Source: an uncultured Ruminococcus sp. (GTDB lineage: Bacteria; Bacillota; Clostridia; Oscillospirales; CAG-272). Taken from it: a stretch of 64,000 bases of DNA. The translations under genes were made by a program, and so were the position numbers. The notes beneath the pieces are model-generated. The model had not been told where the DNA came from. It saw only the letters and a list, made by a program, of their open reading frames with translations, and searched no databases. The stretch is taken from positions 1 to 64,000 of the forward strand of contig CADBKZ010000004.1 in the NCBI GenBank assembly GCA_902795355.1, written 5' to 3'. This document shows, one piece after another, positions 33,329-41,443 of the stretch. Each line of letters begins with the position of its first letter. Position 1 is the first letter of the stretch.

Positions 33329-33357
33329 TTGACAAGCATTGCCGGAAATGCTATAAT
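33329..33357 (+). promoter_or_regulatory. galT promoter with operator-like palindrome
   Basis: TTGACA (33329-33334), 17-bp spacer, TATAAT (33352-33357). The spacer holds the perfect inverted repeat AGCATT-GCCGGA-AATGCT (33335-33352), a good position for a repressor such as the adjacent DeoR protein. Confidence 0.8.
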
Positions 33358-33397
33358 ATAGTTGTATGATAATATTTCTTTCAAAACGGAGATTCCC

Positions 33398-34903
33398 ATG
33401 ACCCGAAACACCTGCAACCACATCCGAAATCTGGTGGACTACGCCGTTCAAAAAGGGTTGGCCGAAGAGACCGACCGCGTATATTTCACCAACCGCCTGC
33501 TGGACGAGCTGAACCTTACGTCCTACGAGCCGGACGAGCCCGGGGAAACGGATCCGCCCGCGTCGCTCGAAACCATTCTCAACGCGCTCTGCGAGGATGC
33601 CGCCGCTCGCGGCGTTATTCCCGATCAAAGCGTTACGCAAAAGGATCTGTTCGATACGCGCCTGATGGGGCTTTTCACCCCCCGCCCCTCGGAAGTGATC
33701 CGGCGGTTCAACGAACTGTATCAAACGTCGCCGCAGGCCGCGACCGACTATTTTTACCGGCTTTCGGGGGACGTGAATTACATCCGTACCGAGCGCGTGG
33801 CGCGCGACCTGAAATGGATTTACAGCGGGAAATACGGCGACCTCGACATTACCATTAACCTTTCCAAACCGGAAAAGGACCCCAAGGCCATTGCCGCGGC
33901 AAGATTGCAAAAGGCGTCGGGCTACCCGAAATGTGCGCTTTGCCGCGAGAACGAGGGCTTCGCCGGAAGCCTGACGCAGGCGGCGCGGCAGAACATCCGT
34001 CTGGTCCCCATTGTGATGGACGGAAAACAATGGTATCTCCAATATTCTCCGTATGCCTATTATAACGAGCATTGCATCGCCCTTTCCGCCTCGCACGCGC
34101 CCATGAAGATCGACCGGAGCGCGTTTGTCAAACTCCTCGATTTTATCACCGTTTTCCCCCATTATTTTCTCGGGTCCAACGCCGATCTTCCCATTGTGGG
34201 CGGGTCGATCCTCTCGCACGACCACATGCAGGGCGGCCGTTTTACCTTTGCCATGGAGCGCGCCCCCATTGAAATTCCGCTCACGTTCAAGGATTTTCCG
34301 AGCGTTCGTGCGGGAATCGTGCGGTGGCCGATGTCGGTGATCCGGCTGACGACCCCGAACCGCGACGACCTGCTTGCGCTGGCCGACCGCATTCTCCTTT
34401 CGTGGAGAGCATATTCGGACCCCGCCGCAACGATCTTTGCCGAGACCGACGGAGAGCCGCACAACACCATAACGCCCATCGCCCGCCGCCGCGGGGCCGA
34501 TTACGAGTTCGATCTGGTCCTGCGCAACAATTATACCACTCCCGAGCATCCGCTGGGGCTTTACCACCCGCATGCGGACAAGTTCAACATTAAAAAAGAG
34601 AACATCGGGCTGATCGACGTAATGGGCTTTGCCATTCTCCCCGCGCGCCTGAAAACGGAAATGGCCCTGATCGAGCAGGCGTTTGCCGCGGGGAAGGACA
34701 TTGGGGACGACGAACGGATCGCCAAGCACAAGGCGTGGTTCGGGAACATCCGAAGCCGTTATGAATTGACCCCCGAAAACATTTCCGAAATCCTGCGCCG
34801 CGAAATCGGGCGCACCTACGAAGCCGTGTTGGAGGACGCGGGCGTTTACCCCTGCACCGAGGAAGGCAGGGCGGCGTTCCTGCGGTTTGTCGCGGCGGTC
34901 TGA
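33398..34903 (+). CDS. galT: UDP-glucose--hexose-1-phosphate uridylyltransferase (type 2)
   Basis: GalT exchanges UMP between UDP-glucose and galactose 1-phosphate in the Leloir pathway. The 501-aa length fits the Firmicute type 2 enzyme rather than the 350-aa E. coli type. Visible motifs are LFTPRPSEVI, CALCRENEGF, YYNEHCIAL and GGSILSHDHMQGG, the last containing the active-site histidine and glutamine. No galK or galE is in the window. The ribosome site CGGAGATTCCC precedes the ATG. The heparinase-like gene follows by 26 bases in the same transcript. Confidence 0.92.
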   Translation: MTRNTCNHIRNLVDYAVQKGLAEETDRVYFTNRLLDELNLTSYEPDEPGETDPPASLETILNALCEDAAARGVIPDQSVTQKDLFDTRLMGLFTPRPSEVIRRFNELYQTSPQAATDYFYRLSGDVNYIRTERVARDLKWIYSGKYGDLDITINLSKPEKDPKAIAAARLQKASGYPKCALCRENEGFAGSLTQAARQNIRLVPIVMDGKQWYLQYSPYAYYNEHCIALSASHAPMKIDRSAFVKLLDFITVFPHYFLGSNADLPIVGGSILSHDHMQGGRFTFAMERAPIEIPLTFKDFPSVRAGIVRWPMSVIRLTTPNRDDLLALADRILLSWRAYSDPAATIFAETDGEPHNTITPIARRRGADYEFDLVLRNNYTTPEHPLGLYHPHADKFNIKKENIGLIDVMGFAILPARLKTEMALIEQAFAAGKDIGDDERIAKHKAWFGNIRSRYELTPENISEILRREIGRTYEAVLEDAGVYPCTEEGRAAFLRFVAAV

Positions 34904-34929
34904 ACAACATTTGCGGAAAGGAAACAGCC

Positions 34930-37638
34930 ATGAGAAAAAATCTTCGAGCCTGCGTTGAACAACCCGTATACGGCGAGTCGCAATGCCTGATCGACATGAG
35001 CGATCCGCGCGTGGCGTCGGCAGGTATGCCCGCCGACCCCGTCCGGAGCCGCACCGCGGTCTGGCGGTTCGGCTCCGCAAAACGCGTGCGGATCCCCACC
35101 GATCTTTACGACCTTTCCGCGTTCCGGTTCCTGACCTTTTCCGCATGGGCGGTCAGCGGCGCGGGGGGAGCCTTCTCGCTGCTTTTCGAAAGCGGATCCC
35201 AAGCCGGTGGCCCGAGCGGCTACCTTTGCACCCTGCCCGTTACCCGCAACGGCTGGAACGATTACCGCATTGAGTTGCCGTTTCCCGCGGCGGTGGGGAA
35301 CCCCGCCGGATGGGATCGGATCGGCGCGGTGGTGTTCGATTGTGCCGCAAGCGGGCAGAAAAACCGAGCGGAAACAGTTTTGTCGGTGGGGAACCTGACC
35401 TTGTGGAACGGGCTTGCCCCGTATCTCTACACGCGCCGCCCCGAACTGAAAGGCGCGGCCGTCTTTTCCAAAACGGGATCTTATGCCATTGTGGACCGGA
35501 AACGGGTTCCCATCGCGCCGGACGCCGATCTTTCGGTCAAACCGTTCGAGCGGGATGGAGAGCTGTGGGTCCCCATGGCGCCGATCGCCGCGGTTCTCGG
35601 GCATAAGGCTGTGGCAGATAACAAAACCGAAACCCTGAATTTTATCTACCGCAGAAAGAAATACGCGTTTTCCGCGGCGCGCGCTTCCTATGTTGCAGAC
35701 GGCGAAACAGTGCCCATGAACGCCCGTCCCGCGTCCGTGGAGGGAACGCTCTTTTTCCCCGCGGAGTTCGTCCGTTCGTTTTTCCGTTGGCGGCAGCGGT
35801 TTGCCGACGTTACGGGGCTTGTTATTTTCTCCAACCGGAAGAATATTTTCGATCGTTCGTTGGAATCTCCGTTTCTTTGGAATCTTTGCGCCGAGGTCAC
35901 GCTCCCGCACCCGAGCGGGCGGGATGTGCTGGACGACCTGCGCCGGAAATCGCCGAACGCCTCGCGCGGGCGGTTGATCCGAACGCATGAGGAGTGGATG
36001 TCCCGCCGCCGCACCCTCAAAGAAAACGCGGTTTTGGCCGACCGGTTCAAAGCGTTCAAAGATGTTTACGGAAAGTCGTCCGACGCGTTCCGCGCGCCTC
36101 CCGTGTTTGCCGGTTCCGTGGAACCGGCATCCGAGCGGTTCGCGCAGGCGTCCGAGCGGATCGCGGCATTTGCCGCGCTCTACCGGATTACGGGCGAGAA
36201 GCCCTATGCCGAGCGGGTTGCGGCCGAGGGAGACGCGTTGGCCGCTCTTCCGGCATGGAACGCGGAGAACGACCCCGTTGGCGCGGCTTCGGTTGCTCTT
36301 GGCATGTCGATCGGCTACGATTGGTGCCGTTTCGCTTGGAGCGAGGCCCGCAAAATGAAATGGGAGCGCGCCATTCTGCGCCATGCGATGCGCCCGTGGC
36401 TCGATGCCGAAACCGGCAAAGGAAAGGCTTGGCGGTCCGACCGTTCCGAGGCTCCGCAGATCCACGCGGGCGCGCTCGCGGCCGCTTTGGCCCTTGCCGA
36501 CGCTTATCCCGAAACTTCCCGAAAAATATTGGATCGCATTTTTTCCGCGCTTGCCAAATGTTTTGCCGCGTATTCTCCAGACGGCGGGTATCCCGAGGGA
36601 GTTGCCGCATGGGAAAAGGCCACCCGCGCGTTGGTTCTGTCGCTTGCCATGGCGCAGAGCGCCTGCGGGAAAACCTATGGGCTCGACGCGCTTTCCGGCT
36701 TTGCCGCAACCGCATATTTCCCGCTTATGGCAACAACGAAAAACGGCGGATGGAAAACCAACGGCAGGGAAACGGACCTTTCCTTTTTGCCGTGGTTCGC
36801 GGAGCATTACGGAATGCCGCTCCCCGCAATCGACCGCCCGCGGGATGCGGAAAGCGGTCGGGCTTGCCCAACGGTTTGGAATCTGATTTTCGGTGCGGGA
36901 GTTAAGACCGAGGCCGGAAAGCCCGATTTGCCGCTCGACGCCGTTTGGCGGCGGGCGGGGCTGGTCGCTCTGCGCTCGGATTGGGGCGGCGAGGCAACCT
37001 TCCTTTCGATCCATGGTGGGAGCAATGTGTTCAACGGCTTGGCGGACGCGGGTTCGTTCCTGCTGGAAAGCGAGGGCGAACGCTTCTTTACTGAGAGCGA
37101 TCCGATTGGGGCGTATAACATTTTCTCGGTTGAACCGTTGCCGGAAACCGCTCAATCGCAAACCGCAAACGCGGCTTTGCTGGCCGTTCGCGGATCGACC
37201 GACCGCGCATATACGGTGGTGGATACCACCGAAACCGATCCGAAGATCCTGCGCGGGAAACGGGGCGCGTTACTGACCGACCGCCGCCGCGTTGCGGTGA
37301 TACAGGACGAGCTGACGCTTGCCGAGCCGGCCACCGTGCAATGGACGGCGTACACCCCTGCAAAAGTGGAAGTTTTGCGCACACGGTACGCAATTTTGGA
37401 GAAAAACGGCAAGCGTTTGCTCTGCCGGATTTCGGGAGCCGCGGGCAAATGGGAAGCCGAGCCCGTTGCGGGAACCGACCTGACCCGCCTGACCGTTCGC
37501 GTTGCCGCAAACGGGAAAATGCGGCTTGCCGTTGCGTGCCGCGCCTACCGCGAGGGCGACGACCGGAAAACGCCGTTTTACGACCTGCGCCCCATTGGCG
37601 CGTGGGATCGGATGGATCCATCCGAAGCCAAGACTTAA
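34930..37638 (+). CDS. Heparinase II/III-like protein with copper-amine-oxidase-type domain, no signal peptide
   Basis: The 902-aa protein has an N-terminal beta-rich region (1-175), a segment about 190-290 like the copper amine oxidase N-terminal stalk domain (GELWVPMAPIAAVLGHKAV ... VEGTLFFPAEFV), a helical toroid (330-620) with SPDGGYPEGVAAWEKATRAL typical of heparinase II/III and alginate lyases, and a C-terminal beta-sandwich with the SIHGGSNVFNGLADAGSFLL signature. Family members cleave uronic-acid polysaccharides by elimination. There is no signal peptide, so if made as read it acts inside the cell on imported oligomers, which is odd for this family. KDG kinase and KDPG aldolase follow, which would process unsaturated uronates. 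The exact substrate is unknown. Confidence 0.72.
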   Translation: MRKNLRACVEQPVYGESQCLIDMSDPRVASAGMPADPVRSRTAVWRFGSAKRVRIPTDLYDLSAFRFLTFSAWAVSGAGGAFSLLFESGSQAGGPSGYLCTLPVTRNGWNDYRIELPFPAAVGNPAGWDRIGAVVFDCAASGQKNRAETVLSVGNLTLWNGLAPYLYTRRPELKGAAVFSKTGSYAIVDRKRVPIAPDADLSVKPFERDGELWVPMAPIAAVLGHKAVADNKTETLNFIYRRKKYAFSAARASYVADGETVPMNARPASVEGTLFFPAEFVRSFFRWRQRFADVTGLVIFSNRKNIFDRSLESPFLWNLCAEVTLPHPSGRDVLDDLRRKSPNASRGRLIRTHEEWMSRRRTLKENAVLADRFKAFKDVYGKSSDAFRAPPVFAGSVEPASERFAQASERIAAFAALYRITGEKPYAERVAAEGDALAALPAWNAENDPVGAASVALGMSIGYDWCRFAWSEARKMKWERAILRHAMRPWLDAETGKGKAWRSDRSEAPQIHAGALAAALALADAYPETSRKILDRIFSALAKCFAAYSPDGGYPEGVAAWEKATRALVLSLAMAQSACGKTYGLDALSGFAATAYFPLMATTKNGGWKTNGRETDLSFLPWFAEHYGMPLPAIDRPRDAESGRACPTVWNLIFGAGVKTEAGKPDLPLDAVWRRAGLVALRSDWGGEATFLSIHGGSNVFNGLADAGSFLLESEGERFFTESDPIGAYNIFSVEPLPETAQSQTANAALLAVRGSTDRAYTVVDTTETDPKILRGKRGALLTDRRRVAVIQDELTLAEPATVQWTAYTPAKVEVLRTRYAILEKNGKRLLCRISGAAGKWEAEPVAGTDLTRLTVRVAANGKMRLAVACRAYREGDDRKTPFYDLRPIGAWDRMDPSEAKT

Positions 37639-37673
37639 AGGCGGAAACGACGGACTTTTTTCCGAAAAAACAA

Positions 37674-37702
37674 TTGACAATAAAATCGGAATGTGCTATA
37701 AT
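37674..37702 (+). promoter_or_regulatory. Promoter of eda-kdgK
   Basis: TTGACA (37674-37679), 17-bp spacer, TATAAT (37697-37702). Confidence 0.87.
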
Positions 37703-37741
37703 AATAAGGATTTTTGAGTACATAGAGAAAGGAACTCTATC

Positions 37742-38293
37742 ATGAATCGCATCATCCCCGTCGTCACGCTCCACAGCGTGGACGAGCGAACCAAAGTATT
37801 GAAGGCGCTGCAAAAGAAGGGCATTCTTTGCGCGGAAATTTGCTTCCGCACCGAGTGCGCCGCCGAGGCCATCCGCTTGGCGGTCAAGGAATTTCCCGAG
37901 ATGGAGATCGGAGCCGGAACCGTTATCAACCGGAAGCAATGCGAAGAAGCGCTTGCGGCAGGAGCGAAGTTCATCGTGTCCCCCGGACTTTCCGAGGAAG
38001 TTGCGCTCCTCTGCAAAGAGAAGAACGTCCCGTATTACCCGGGCTGTGTAACCCCTACCGAAATCATGAAAGCGTTGGATTTGGGAATCACCGTTGTCAA
38101 ATTCTTTCCGGCGCATATTTACGGCGGGCTGAAAGCCATGAAAGCCCTCGCCGCGCCCTTTCCGCAGATCAAGTTCATCCCCACGGGCGGCGTGGACAGC
38201 AACAACATTGAGGAATACCTCGCGTGGGAGAAGATCTACGCGGTGGGCGGCAGTTCATTTGTCAAGGAGGCATTGGAAGCATGGGAAGAGTAA
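37742..38293 (+). CDS. eda: KDPG aldolase (2-dehydro-3-deoxy-phosphogluconate aldolase)
   Basis: The enzyme splits KDPG into pyruvate and glyceraldehyde 3-phosphate. The 183-aa product has EICFRTECAAEAI (catalytic glutamate region), GAGTVINRKQCEEALAAGAK, FIVSPG, YPGCVTPTEIMKAL and VVKFFPA with the Schiff-base lysine near residue 120. It is about 20 residues shorter than usual at the ends but the barrel motifs are complete. It overlaps kdgK by 13 bases, so both steps of KDG use are coupled. Confidence 0.93.
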   Translation: MNRIIPVVTLHSVDERTKVLKALQKKGILCAEICFRTECAAEAIRLAVKEFPEMEIGAGTVINRKQCEEALAAGAKFIVSPGLSEEVALLCKEKNVPYYPGCVTPTEIMKALDLGITVVKFFPAHIYGGLKAMKALAAPFPQIKFIPTGGVDSNNIEEYLAWEKIYAVGGSSFVKEALEAWEE

Positions 38294-39303
38294 TTACATT
38301 CGGGGAAATTATGCTGCGCCTGTTGCCCGATAGCTATTTGCGGTTCGTACAGGCGGATCATTATGAAGCGTTGTTCGGCGGAGCCGAGGCAAACGTGGCG
38401 GTGTCGCTCGCCAACTTCGGGCTGGACGCCGCGTTCGTTACCAAACTGCCCGACCATGAGATCGGTCAGGCGGCAATCAATTCCATGCGGAAGTTCGGCG
38501 TGGATACCTCGCTGATCATCCGCGGCGGCGACCGCGTAGGCATCTACTTCTGCGAAAAGGGAGCCAGCCAGAGGCCGAGCAAGGTGATTTACGACCGCGC
38601 CCATTCCGCCATTGCCGAGGCAAAGAAAGCGGATTTCGATTGGGACGGCATTTTCAAAGGGGCCGAATGGTTCCACTTTACGGGCATCACCCCCGCGCTT
38701 TCCCCCGAAGTTGCCGAGATTACCAAAGAAGCCTGCAAAAAGGCGAAAGAGAAGGGGATCACGATCTCCTGCGATCTCAATTTCCGCAAGAAACTGTGGA
38801 GCAGAGAACGCGCGGGCGAGGTGATGGGCGAGCTATGCCAATATGTCGATTACTGTATCGCCAACGAAGAGGACGCGAAGGACGTGTTCGGAATCGAGGC
38901 GGACAATACCGACATCAACACTGGTAAACTCGACCGCAACGGCTACATCTCCGTAGCAAAGAAGTTGACCGACCGGTTCTCGTTCAAGGGCGTTGCCATT
39001 ACGCTCCGCGAGAGCATTTCGGCAAGCGACAATCGTTGGTCCGCCATGCTCTATACGGGCGGTCAGGCATATTTCAGTAAGAAATACGAAATGCGGATCA
39101 TCGACCGCGTGGGCGGCGGCGACAGTTTCGGCGCGGGATTGATTTATTCTCTTGTCACCGGAAAGGACGCGCAGAACGCCATCGAGTTCGCGGTGGCGGC
39201 AAGCTGCCTGAAACACAGCATCGAAGGCGACATGAACTGCGTATCCGTGAATGAGGTCGAAGCCCTTGCCGGCGGCAACGCAAGCGGAAGGGTGCAGAGA
39301 TAA
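38281..39303 (+). CDS. kdgK: 2-dehydro-3-deoxygluconokinase
   Basis: KdgK phosphorylates KDG to KDPG, the substrate of the aldolase encoded just before it. The 340-aa PfkB-family protein has GEIMLRLLP at the start, FGGAEANVAVSLANFG (PfkB region 1, diverged), SCDLNFRKKLW, typical of KDG kinases, and DRVGGGDSFGAGLIY (region 2 with catalytic aspartate). The ATG at 38281 follows AAGGAGG inside eda. A terminator closes the operon. Confidence 0.93.
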   Translation: MGRVITFGEIMLRLLPDSYLRFVQADHYEALFGGAEANVAVSLANFGLDAAFVTKLPDHEIGQAAINSMRKFGVDTSLIIRGGDRVGIYFCEKGASQRPSKVIYDRAHSAIAEAKKADFDWDGIFKGAEWFHFTGITPALSPEVAEITKEACKKAKEKGITISCDLNFRKKLWSRERAGEVMGELCQYVDYCIANEEDAKDVFGIEADNTDINTGKLDRNGYISVAKKLTDRFSFKGVAITLRESISASDNRWSAMLYTGGQAYFSKKYEMRIIDRVGGGDSFGAGLIYSLVTGKDAQNAIEFAVAASCLKHSIEGDMNCVSVNEVEALAGGNASGRVQR

Positions 39304-39330
39304 AGGATCCTGCCCGAGGCCGGAAAGAAC

Positions 39331-39366
39331 AAAAAAACGCATGGGCGGTTGCCCGTGCGTTTTTTG
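39331..39366 (+). terminator. Terminator after kdgK
   Basis: AAAAAACGCATGGGC / GCCCGTGCGTTTTTT with a GGTT loop is a strong, nearly symmetric stem. Confidence 0.92.
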
Positions 39367-39442
39367 TTTTTGGAATCCCCTGCAAAAGCCGCAGCCCGAA
39401 AAACGGCGGGGGCTTTTCCAAAGACTTTTTCAAACATAAGAA

Positions 39443-39472
39443 AGAGGCGCGGCGAACCACGCCTCTTTTTTG
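39443..39472. terminator. Hairpin between kdgK and cotJC
   Basis: GAGGCGCGGCGAACCACGCCTC followed by TTTTTT on the plus strand. On the minus strand it is followed only by TTTCTT, so it may serve cotJC weakly. Confidence 0.6.
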
Positions 39473-39494
39473 CATAGTCACGCCGGATTCGGGT

Positions 39495-39923
39495 TCAGCC
39501 GTTGCGTTTGGCGTTGTCAAACGCGGGGTTGATCGCGTAGAAGTTGCGGCAATCCGCGTGCTCTTGGGCGCGGCGAAGCGCGTCGCCGAAGCGTTGGTAG
39601 TGAACCACTTCGCGCTCGCGCAGAAAACGGATCGGGTCGGCAACGTCGGGGTCGTCGATCAAGCGGAGCAGATTGTCGTAGGTCACGCGCGCTTTCTGCT
39701 CGGCGGCAAGGTCCTCGTTCAGATCGGCGAACGGGTCGCCCTTTACGGCGAAAGCCCGCGCGTTGAACGGAGTACCGTCGGCCCCCTGCGGGTAAACGCC
39801 AACGGTGTGGTCGGTAAAATAGGCGGCAAAGGGACTTTTCGCAATCTCCTCTTCCGAAAGGTTCGCCGTCAGCTGGTGCAGGATCGCGCCGACAATTTCA
39901 AGGTGCGCAAGCTCCTCGGTGCC
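39495..39923 (-). pseudogene. cotJC: cotJC, 3' part, separated by the inserted element
   Basis: This frame encodes the last 142 residues of a CotJC/manganese-catalase family spore-coat protein, from GTEELAHLEIVGAILHQL to the stop. The E-x-x-H in EELAHLE and a second E-x-x-x-H in REREVVHYQRF are metal-ligand motifs of the family. The matching first 61 codons lie 7.8 kb away at 47772-47954. Joined at the break (...MTDV + GTEELAH...) they give a 203-aa protein of normal length. The upstream codons in the present frame come from the element and do not belong to the gene. As integrated, no complete CotJC can be made; exact excision would restore the frame. Confidence 0.92.
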
Positions 39924-39935
39924 TACTGACGATAC
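39915..39935. other. Left attachment site of the element
   Basis: The junction reads CTCGGTGCCTACTGACGATAC. The host side (GGTGCC, minus strand GGCACC) continues cotJC; the element side starts at TACTGAC. Shared bases with the right junction are CC (39922-39923) and AC (39925-39926), either of which could be the 2-bp crossover core. Confidence 0.8.
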
Positions 39936-40141
39936 AAAAATGGCGCAAATTCCGATTTGGTCGGACAAGTTGAGAGCATCTTGTTTCCTGTTCCAAACAC
40001 TGATTTCCACAGACCGCATTCTGAAATACGGCGAAAGGAATTTCTACGGAGTCAACGCCGATCCTCTTACCAAGCCGGACGGACAAGCCAGAACGATTCG
40101 TATTTACATACTTTTGAAATGAAGAACTTTTCGGAAATACC

Positions 40142-40170
40142 TTTACTTTTAACTCGATTTGTGGTATAAT
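40142..40170 (+). promoter_or_regulatory. Promoter of the Fic gene
   Basis: TTTACT (40142-40147), 17-bp spacer, TATAAT (40165-40170). Confidence 0.75.
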
Positions 40171-40202
40171 AAGTAAAGATAATAGAAAGCGAGGGAAAGA
40201 AA

Positions 40203-41117
40203 ATGGTATCGTATGTCGGTTTGGAACGGTTGCTCGCGGCGAGGGAAATGAAGAAATCTGATCTGATAAAAGAATTGGGAATTTCGTCAAGGACAATCGC
40301 AAAATTGGCAAAGGGAGAGAAACTTTCAGGCGCGGTCGTGCGGAAGCTCTGCGCGTTTTTCGCCTGCGAACCGTCGGATCTGTTCCGCGAGGTCTCTTCC
40401 AATCCGATCCTGCAAACGCTTCGGGACGAAAAGGAAATGAAGATCTCTGGCGGGCTATACCACGAATTGCAGGTGCGGATAACCTATAACTCAAACCATA
40501 TCGAGGGGAGTCGGTTGAGCGAGGATCAGACGCGCATGATCTTTGAAACCAACACGCTCGACGTCGGGGACGGGATCCCGGTGGACGATATTCTGGAAAC
40601 CGTCCACCATTTCCGCGCCATCGACTATGTGATCGATGTTGCGGAAAAACCCCTGACCGAGGAGATCATCAAACATCTCCATTTCATTCTCAAACACGAC
40701 ACCAAAGACGCAATGCTTTCGTGGTTTGCCGTGGGCGACTACAAAAAGCGAGGAAACACCGTCGGCGGGATCGAAACCGCACGGCCGAAAGACGTTCCCT
40801 CAAAGATGAAAGCATTGTTGGATTCCTACAATGCAAAAGAAAAGATCACGATTTATGATGTCATCGCGTTTCATTCGGATTTTGAGCATATCCATCCCTT
40901 TCAGGACGGCAACGGCAGAGTGGGACGGCTCGTCGCGCTGAAAGAGTGTCTGCGGTTTGGGATCGTTCCTTTCTTCATCGAAGATTCCAAGAAGCAATTT
41001 TACTACCGCGGACTTTCCCAATGGAATGTTGAAAAAGGTTACCTGACCGACACCTGTCTGGATGGGCAGGACACCTTTGTAAAATTGTTGGATTTATTTG
41101 ATATTCCGCACACTTAA
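40203..41117 (+). CDS. Fic-domain protein with N-terminal HTH
   Basis: Fic enzymes usually attach AMP to target proteins. The 304-aa product starts with an XRE-like helix-turn-helix (ERLLAAREMKKSDLIKELGI followed by SSRTIAKLAKGE, residues 8-40). It then carries the inhibitory motif SNHIEGS (consensus S/T-x-x-x-E-G/N, near residue 98), placing it among self-inhibited Fic proteins, and the active-site loop HPFQDGNGRVGR near residue 238, fully intact. There is no adjacent antitoxin; the built-in motif fills that role. It is the first gene at the left end of the element and may be a stability or defence function. The target is unknown. Confidence 0.9.
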   Translation: MVSYVGLERLLAAREMKKSDLIKELGISSRTIAKLAKGEKLSGAVVRKLCAFFACEPSDLFREVSSNPILQTLRDEKEMKISGGLYHELQVRITYNSNHIEGSRLSEDQTRMIFETNTLDVGDGIPVDDILETVHHFRAIDYVIDVAEKPLTEEIIKHLHFILKHDTKDAMLSWFAVGDYKKRGNTVGGIETARPKDVPSKMKALLDSYNAKEKITIYDVIAFHSDFEHIHPFQDGNGRVGRLVALKECLRFGIVPFFIEDSKKQFYYRGLSQWNVEKGYLTDTCLDGQDTFVKLLDLFDIPHT

Positions 41118-41134
41118 CTCGGAAAGGCATATCC

Positions 41135-41163
41135 TTGCGGGATCAATTGGAACACCGTATAAT
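41135..41163 (+). promoter_or_regulatory. Promoter of the 53-aa protein gene
   Basis: TTGCGG (41135-41140), 17-bp spacer, TATAAT (41158-41163). Confidence 0.6.
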
Positions 41164-41189
41164 TATAGATGAAAAAAGGTGGTGACAAC

Positions 41190-41351
41190 ATGAAAACCCA
41201 CAAAGAATCCGGCTGTGTTCTGAAACTGACCGATTTTGAGTGCCGCGCCCTTGTGGTTGTCGTCAATCAGTACCGTCTGCGCCACAAAGAGATGGGCGAG
41301 GACACGACCGTGGTATCGGATCTGCTTCTGAAAATCCTCGACTCCGAATAA
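41190..41351 (+). CDS. Small element-borne protein (53 aa)
   Basis: The frame starts after GGTGGTG (41178-41184) and has its own promoter. The peptide reads LKLTDFECRALVVVVNQYRL in its first half and is probably helical. No family is recognised. It precedes the ParB-like gene by 92 bases. Confidence 0.6.
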   Translation: MKTHKESGCVLKLTDFECRALVVVVNQYRLRHKEMGEDTTVVSDLLLKILDSE

Positions 41352-41443
41352 TCTTGCCTTCCATTACATATCAAATTGGCAAAAGCCGGTTTTATCTCCC
41401 GCAAGGGAAATAGGATCGGCTTTTTCTTTTCAAAGGAGGAAGC

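Noticed and set aside
39924..40019. Start of the cotJC 3' part inside the element (minus-strand frame from 40019)
   Set aside because: The 32 extra residues are element sequence, have no ribosome site and no similarity to catalase; the true 5' part lies at 47.95 kb.
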